Positions 58,466 to 64,000 of a stretch of DNA of 64,000 nt are shown in pieces. This DNA comes from Megascapheus bottae (taxonomy: Eukaryota > Chordata > Mammalia > Rodentia > Geomyidae), in contig JANJXV010000024.1 in the NCBI GenBank assembly GCA_024803745.1, positions 21,089,927 through 21,153,926 of the forward strand, read 5' to 3'. The notes beneath the pieces were generated by a model. That model worked only from the letters and a program-made list of their open reading frames with translations. It searched no databases and was not told the DNA's origin. Numbering within the stretch: position 1 is the stretch's first letter; the number at the start of each line of letters is the position of its first letter. The position numbers were made by a program, and so were the translations under genes.

Positions 58466-59006
58466 TCAAGCATTAAAAAGAAAAGTATCTACTAAGTATC
58501 TGCTAAGTGAGACATGCTCTGGGTTTCAGTCTTTGTTTCCCTTTTGGTGTCCAGTGGGCTTGGATATGGATGAAAGGCTGCCTGAAACCCCTCTCCTTGT
58601 TGCCAGCATGTCTTCTGTGGAGCTCTGCATTAGGATGAAGTGTTCTCTTTTGTGCTAGGAAAGGAGAGGGTAGAAATCAGCTAGAGCCTTATAGAATAAG
58701 TACAGATCTGGAATGATAAGGGTGTAGGGACAGACTGTCTATATTCACCTTATGTCATTGAAGCCTAGTAAATGGTGCCCATTATTTTTGCTTTTATTAA
58801 TGTCAATAATAGTGGCATAGGACAATGCCAAGGAATGTAGTAACGAAGATGCTGTGAAGGAACAGAGTATGGGAGTCTGGAAGAAGATTCTAGCAAGGCT
58901 ATGATGGGAGACCTTGCTTGGAGGTGACAATATGTGTGGTGTGTTTGCCAAAGACAGTCACCCCATCCTGCCTGCACCAGTGGCTGGATAAGAACAAGAT
59001 ATTAAG
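58466..59006. other. Unique sequence
   Basis: Nothing recognised. Confidence 0.4.
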
Positions 59007-59065
59007 GGCTGGGGTTTAGCTTAGTGGTAGAGTGCTTGCCTAGTTTGAATGATATCCTAAGCTTG
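59007..59065 (+). mobile_element. IDL (ID-like) monomer 5' fragment
   Basis: 'gggctggggtttagcttagt' and 'ggtagagtgcttgcctagtt' are the first ~45 bases of an IDL monomer; the rest is missing. Confidence 0.75.
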
Positions 59066-59639
59066 AAAAGTAGAGAGATGGAGGGTAGAATAAGAATGGG
59101 TAACTGAAAAAGGATGGCTGTTGGCTCTGAGTTTGTTTCTCTCCACATCCTCTATGTACCACACCCTTCCCACCTTGCTGTACTTTGTGGTCAGGAAACT
59201 TTAATTAGCAAGCTAGACTGATGGCTCTTAGTTTGCTCTTTCTGCTCCTGATTTTTAAAATGCTTATTTGAATTTTCCCATTTCCTTACAAAGGGCACTT
59301 TGTTGTTAAGGAAAGGAAGCAAATCTTCCTTTGGAATTCTGAGCAGCTAGCTATCAAATAGCTTCTGGAAGGTTGAGCTGAAATGGTTTGAGTGCTGCTT
59401 TTTATGGGGTGTTAAGTTTAGTCAGAGTCTCTGCAGGTAGCTAATCCTTGGTTACTGTTAAAGAGAAAGCTCTTTACGAAATTTTGTTTAAAATCTGTCC
59501 ATTGTAGAAAATCCAATGAAGAAGGAGCCATTTTAGAGTCCTCTACCAAGATGGATCAATTTACCTGCCTTTCTCCTTTCTCTCTTTCTCATCTGTCTCT
59601 ATATCTTCTATCTACACAAATACATACAAGAATTAGGAT
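59066..59639. other. Unique sequence
   Basis: Nothing recognised. Confidence 0.4.
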
Positions 59640-59915
59640 TTATAATGAACACATGAAATGCATGCATCTATATAACATTTTACACAAGGATAGCAAATGC
59701 TGTTGTTCAGCCTTGTAATTAGAATCAATATGTTGTGATGACTTTTTTCCGTGGTACTGAGCAAATTCTACATCATTATTTTAAGGCCTGCACAATACTT
59801 TTTTTTAGCGCTTGTATTATTAATTATCTAACCAATTTTAGATTTTTAAGAAGCTTCTAATTTTTTCCCAATTATTTTTGCTGTTTATATGTGATTGACA
59901 ATTGGGATGACATTT
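59640..59915 (-). mobile_element. Ancient L1ME-type fragment
   Basis: 'aaattctacatcattatttt', 'aaggcctgcacaatactttt', 'ttaattatctaaccaatttt' and 'cttctaattttttcccaatt' parallel the antisense 3' region of an old L1. Confidence 0.5.
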
Positions 59916-59934
59916 CTTATCTTCAGCAGTCAGA

Positions 59935-61050
59935 TATTTAACAAGCATTTATTGAGTACTCTACACTGACTTGGCTAAGCAGTATGACCATGATTTATTC
60001 ATAAACAAGAGATGAAAATTTTAATCTAAGAAGCTCATGACATAGACAATGCACAAGGTAAACAAGTAATAGATAAAAATCTGCTGGGTAGTAATAAGTG
60101 CTAAATAGGAAAGATAGCATGGAAATAAAGATTTAAGGTGGGCTGGAAATTGGGATTTTGCGAGGGACTGTCTGGAAAGTTCTCAATAAGAGAGGACTTT
60201 GGGGTATAGACATGAGGAAATCATCCAAGGAAATATCAGGAGATAAGAATTTCGGGTAGAAGAACCAGCAAAGGACCTGAGACATGGAGATGTTGCATGT
60301 TTAAGATAGTGCAAATTGAGGTAGAGTGTATGAGGGAAGATTTGTGGCAGATGACTTAAGAGAAGTAGAGTAGAGCCAGATCATTGGGTCTCTTGAGTCT
60401 CAGAAACAAAGAAGGTCTTGATGACAGAAGTAATGTGATAGGAGTTATATTCTATAAGATCAGGCCTGAAAGCAGGATATCTTAATTATTTTTCTCATTG
60501 CTGCAACAAAATTATTTACAGACCCCAACTTATAGGAGGACAGATTTACTTTGGCTCGTGGTTTCATGGTTATTGGTCCACCAGGACAGGGAGGTTGGAG
60601 AGGGGAGTACTTTGCATCATGGCAGCCAGGAAGCAGTGGGAATGACAGAAAGGGGCCAAGGGTGATACAGCATCCAAGGATCTACCCCAAATGCTCTACT
60701 TCCTTAAGCTAGGTCCCACCTCTTATTAAAGTTTGCAGAACTTTCCAAAGTAATGGCACTGGATAGGACCTGTGGGGATACTTAATAGCCAAACAGTATC
60801 CTATGGCAAATTCACAAGCAGACACAGGAGGCAATTTAGATAGTCTAGATAGCAGATTGTCATGGCTTGGGTTAAGGGTGGTGGCAGGGGAGATAGTATG
60901 AAGTGGTAGGACTTTTGATATAGTTGAATCTGATAAGCTTTGCTGGCAGATTGGAGGTAAAGTGGAGAAGAGATATTGGGGAGGATTCAAAGGTATGCTA
61001 TGAGCCACTGAGATGAGGATGGAGGTAAATGCTCGGACAGTAGACACAAT
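59935..61050 (+). repeat. Ancient mammalian repeat split by an LTR
   Basis: Left arm to about 60482: 'caagcatttattgagtactc', 'agaagctcatgacatagaca', 'tagtaataagtgctaaatag', 'gacagaagtaatgtgatagg'. Right arm from about 60810: 'caggaggcaatttagatagt', 'gattgtcatggcttgggtta', 'ggtggtggcaggggagatag'. The order matches a widely dispersed old mammalian element that I cannot name with confidence. Confidence 0.6.
60483..60805 (-). mobile_element. Solo LTR, ERVL-MaLR-like
   Basis: Non-coding LTR in antisense: 'ctcattgctgcaacaaaatt', 'gatttactttggctcgtgg', 'tctacttccttaagctaggt', 'cccacctcttattaaagttt' and 'gcactggataggacctgtgg' follow the reverse-complement layout of the LTR type at 21040-21391. Confidence 0.65.
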
Positions 61051-61109
61051 GGGTTAGACAAGTGTGGTAGTTTGTATTCTGGAGATAAGAGCACAACACT
61101 GTGGAGTTA

Positions 61110-61440
61110 GTATGTTATAAAGGATAAATCTTTTGTTTTGCTCATGGTTCTGGATAAAAGGTTGAATGGTTGCATCTGGATGGAAGAATGAGGGGAAGGA
61201 CGTATACACTGGTGTATGTGTGTTCTGTGCCTTCTATCTCTCTTCTTATGAAGATATTAATATTCAATCATGGGGCTTCAATCCTAATAGTTTTATCTAC
61301 TTGTAATCACTTTTCAAGGGTCACTTCTCAGACCAGTCAGATTTTCCACTCCTTTAATCCTTCAGAATGGGAATTATACATCAGCATGAGATTTGGAGGG
61401 AACAGCTATGTTCCAACCATAGCTGAAGGGGCTATAGAAG
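61110..61440 (-). mobile_element. LTR fragment, MaLR-like
   Basis: 'ttttgctcatggttctggat', 'aatcatggggcttcaatcct' and 'catgagatttggagggaaca' followed by 'gttccaaccatagc' match the antisense pattern of an older MaLR LTR. Boundaries uncertain. Confidence 0.5.
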
Positions 61441-61499
61441 CTCAGTTTCAGGTTTAATGACATTAGAGTTGCTGTAGATGTTCAAAAGCCATTTCTCAG

Positions 61500-61748
61500 C
61501 GGGGCACGGTGGCTCATGCCTGTAATCCTAGCTACTCAGAACCTGAGATCTGAGGATCACAGAGCCTGAGAGCTAAGGATTGCAGTTTAAAGCCAGCCTG
61601 GGCACAGAAGATAGAGAGACTCTTATCTCCAGTCACTAGGAAACCGGAAGTGGGGCTTGACTCAAGGGGTAGGGCTGTAGTCTTGAGCTGAAGAGCTCAG
61701 GGACAATGCCCAAGCCCAGTATTCAATCCCCATGACCCACAAAACAAA
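61500..61748 (+). mobile_element. 7SL/B1-Geo composite SINE with internal duplication
   Basis: Well preserved sense copy: 'ggggcacggtggctcatgcc' to 'tattcaatccccatgaccca' plus an A-rich tail. The 7SL half contains a ~23-bp imperfect tandem duplication at about 61539-61585 ('cctgagatctgaggatcaca' and 'cctgagagctaaggattgca'). Confidence 0.92.
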
Positions 61749-61850
61749 ACAATTTCTCTTTACAGTTGTGGCTCATTTAAGCCACAGGTTGGCTCTCAGT
61801 TTGGGGAAGTAGAACTGTTTGATTTTAGGGGATTTCCTCCTCACAGTTTT

Positions 61851-61993
61851 GTTTGTTTTTATTTTTTATTGCTGGGGTAATGTATAGAAGGGTTACAGTT
61901 ACGTTCACCAGGTAGTAGATGCAATACCTCCCATACTTTAATACCTCTTCTCATGTTTTTATCCCCATTCCCCTCCTTCCACCCCCTCCCAAT
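61851..61993 (-). mobile_element. Older short L1 3' terminus with disrupted TSD
   Basis: 'ggggtaatgtatagaagggt', 'gttcaccaggtagtagatgc' and a breakpoint in 'ccaccccctccc' (G-rich tract complement). Left duplication ctcacagtttt at 61840-61850. The right copy is split by the younger L1 and is read from 62487-62497. Confidence 0.85.
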
Positions 61994-62000
61994 CTCACAG

Positions 62001-62481
62001 GTTTTTTTTGTTGTTGTTGTTTTTGTTTTCTTTTTGTATTTTATTTTTTTGTTGTAATTAATAAAAGGGTTACATGATATTTGCCAGATAGAAGGTGCAT
62101 TAATTCACATATATTGATACCCTTTCACATGTCTTGGTCCCCATTACCCTTCCCTCCACCAACCCCCTGTCTTGGTTTTCCCCCCATTCCCTATCCAATT
62201 TCAAATAACCAAATACAAATAAATCCAATATATCAGATAACAAAGTAAGATACTGTAGCAATATGAGATACCCAAGGGACAGCAAAAGAGATGAGAGATA
62301 ACATAGTACATTAAGGACAACAATCATTCATTGTATGGCTTTTGTTTCAATGGTTCCTCTCATTTGTCATAATCAGTAGAAACCTTGGGCTCTACTAGCA
62401 GAGATCTGCAATAGAGCAAAACCTTGATACATAAGGCCATATAGTATGAAGCTAATTGAAAAGACCTCCAGGATATTGAAA
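62001..62481 (-). mobile_element. Twin-primed, 5'-inverted L1 with TSD
   Basis: Bases 62001-62350 are the antisense L1 3' end (T-run, 'aattaataaaagggttacat', G-rich complement, 'catagtacattaaggacaac'), matching 24312-24620. Bases 62348-62481 are the adjoining upstream segment in sense orientation, matching 24188-24319. Perfect 12-bp duplication ccaatctcacag at 61989-62000 and 62482-62493. Confidence 0.95.
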
Positions 62482-62533
62482 CCAATCTCACAGTTTTAAA
62501 TAGAGTCTAACAGCTTTTCCTAGAATCACTTGG

Positions 62534-62592
62534 TTGTGTGTGTGTATGCACGCTCACACACACACACACACACACATGCATGCATGCATACA
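62534..62592. repeat. (TG)n...(CA)n self-complementary microsatellite
   Basis: A TG run, a short spacer with 'atgcacgct', then a CA run and 'atgcatgcatgcat'. The two arms can pair into a hairpin. Confidence 0.85.
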
Positions 62593-63445
62593 CCCACAGC
62601 ATATCTTGTTTTAACCATAAAACTGCTTACTGTAGATTATAATTTTTGGTTGGCCATCTCTGTTGATTCTTTTTAATGATGTTCATTTGCATAAAAACAG
62701 GTCCTTTTGTCGCAGCACTCTCCCACTGAAGTCATAATCGGCTCTTTGTGGCAGCATGGTGGTTGCTCTTGGAGATGATTAGGATGTCAAAATTGGGATT
62801 AGGATGCCAGGTGGAGAGTAAGTGCAAGGGGCAGATGGTCATTTTCTCAGAAGAAGAAAAAAATCCCTGCCTTCTTGCCATGTTCCCAGAGCTGAGAGAA
62901 GGAGGCCAGGAAAATGTAGACTCTATAAATAGAACTATTTCTGAGGAGCCTGCTTTCCTAAAGATTTCATTAGGCATAAGAAAGCCCTTTACACTTAGCA
63001 ATTAATGACACTGTGATTTGACTGTGCTATATATGATGAAGGCTGAAAAAAGAAAGCTACACTTGCATCTTATGGAACAGATGCAGGTAAAATGCCTGAG
63101 AGAACTCTAAATGGGTTGTATAAATCTCAAGTCATTTTCCCTCCAGAATATAAAAGCATCTCAAGGAAGAAACACTCCCAGCCTTTCTGTGTTAACTCTT
63201 CATTGGGACAAGAGCAAATGTCCAGGCTGCGCTCTTGTCTGTTATCTGGGTGGTGTCTATGCCTTGGTGGAATGAGCTTTGCTCATCCACTGGCCTTTAT
63301 GGGACAGTCGCCTTTGTTTTCTGCTTGCTAACAGTGACCCCTCTGTGTCAGTTGGGCCTTGTGGAGATTGGGTTTCTGATTGGACTTTATTAGTATCATG
63401 TTCAAACTTGCTGAACTGACAGGACTTCTTGGGAAGCCCAGAAGG
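62593..63445. other. Unique sequence
   Basis: No repeat recognised. Opposed open frames of 85-89 codons at 62732-63005 have no domain. Confidence 0.4.
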
Positions 63446-63604
63446 ATATATATATATCTGCACATAGATGTAGATATATATGTATATGTGTGTATATAAT
63501 ATTATATACATGTATATAATACATATGTATATAATATATGTATATACCAATATTTTATATATACCACATATATGTGCATATATATATATATATGTGCAAT
63601 ATAC
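63446..63604. repeat. TATA/TATG-rich complex microsatellite
   Basis: About 160 bp of atat, gtat and acat units with many short palindromes; gives Tyr/Ile-rich frames on both strands that are artefacts. Confidence 0.9.
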
Positions 63605-64000
63605 TGAGTCCCTATTCTCAGACTTGGAGGAAAACATATCAGAAAGTCCTCCTTCTCTTTCCCCCTAGTGAATTAGGTTCAAACAAGGCAGCTTTTCCAC
63701 GTGAGATGGTTTGAATTCAGATAGATGACTTTGGTTACTCATGGAAGACTTCCTGGGGAAATAATGTCTGTCTCTCTGGGGAATTGGGTTGTAAATGTAC
63801 AGAAATAAGAAAACCTTATGGATTCAGCCTTGGGGATGACTAAGGACTTCTCTTTTTTTGAAATGGCCGAGACATCTTTGATACTCCAAAGAAATCTACA
63901 GATTACTGCAGAAATGCTCACCTGCATCCAGCATTCTGAATGTATTCAGGAAGTTTTTGAAATTCTTCCACAAATACTCCTGTATATGTAGGATTTACTT
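63605..64000. other. Unique sequence to window end
   Basis: Nothing recognised. Confidence 0.4.

Noticed and set aside
63257..63668. Tyr/Ile-rich frames on both strands
   Set aside because: Product of the TATA/TATG microsatellite.

Overview
This is mammalian nuclear DNA, most likely from a geomyoid rodent (kangaroo rat, pocket mouse or pocket gopher). The main evidence is about a dozen copies of a dimeric SINE whose left half is an ID-like tRNA-Ala monomer and whose right half is the Geo monomer. From the literature as I remember it, this family (IDL-Geo) is restricted to Geomyoidea. About twenty copies of a second composite SINE join a 7SL/B1-type left monomer to the same Geo right half. 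B1, B1-dID, L1, MaLR LTRs, MIR and old L1M fragments make up the rest. I cannot tell which genus it is.

I find no intact host gene, no convincing exon chain, no functional RNA gene and no CRISPR-like or prokaryotic feature. The only recognisable protein remnant is the C-terminal end of an L1 ORF2 (23478-24266, +). Most open frames in the window fall in SINEs, microsatellites or apparently random unique sequence. One 194-codon frame in unique DNA (3282-3866, -) remains unexplained. The window therefore reads as intergenic or intronic.

Layout: 0-10 kb holds MIR, several IDL-Geo copies, a tandem IDL-Geo pair at one target site, and a 68-bp inverted repeat, one arm of which looks like a tiny retroposed RNA end. 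10-20 kb is largely unique with composite SINEs and MIRs. 20-25 kb is a repeat-dense block: a compound CT/GT microsatellite, an old L1 split by a MaLR LTR, a short L1 tail, and a 1.2-kb L1 that split a B1-dID SINE. 25-29 kb and 35-41 kb are mostly unique; a few AT-rich stretches with homeodomain-like motifs could be conserved noncoding elements. 27-35 kb and 42-48 kb are SINE-rich. 49-58 kb is mostly unique. 58-64 kb has a hAT-like fragment, an ancient repeat split by a MaLR LTR, and a twin-primed, 5'-inverted L1 that landed in the target-site duplication of an older L1 tail.

The biology here is retrotransposition history rather than a gene system. L1 supplies the machinery, SINEs use it, A-rich tails often lie next to microsatellites, and nested insertions give a relative chronology. 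Repeat names were assigned by eye and edges are accurate to roughly 5-20 bp, except where target-site duplications fix them.
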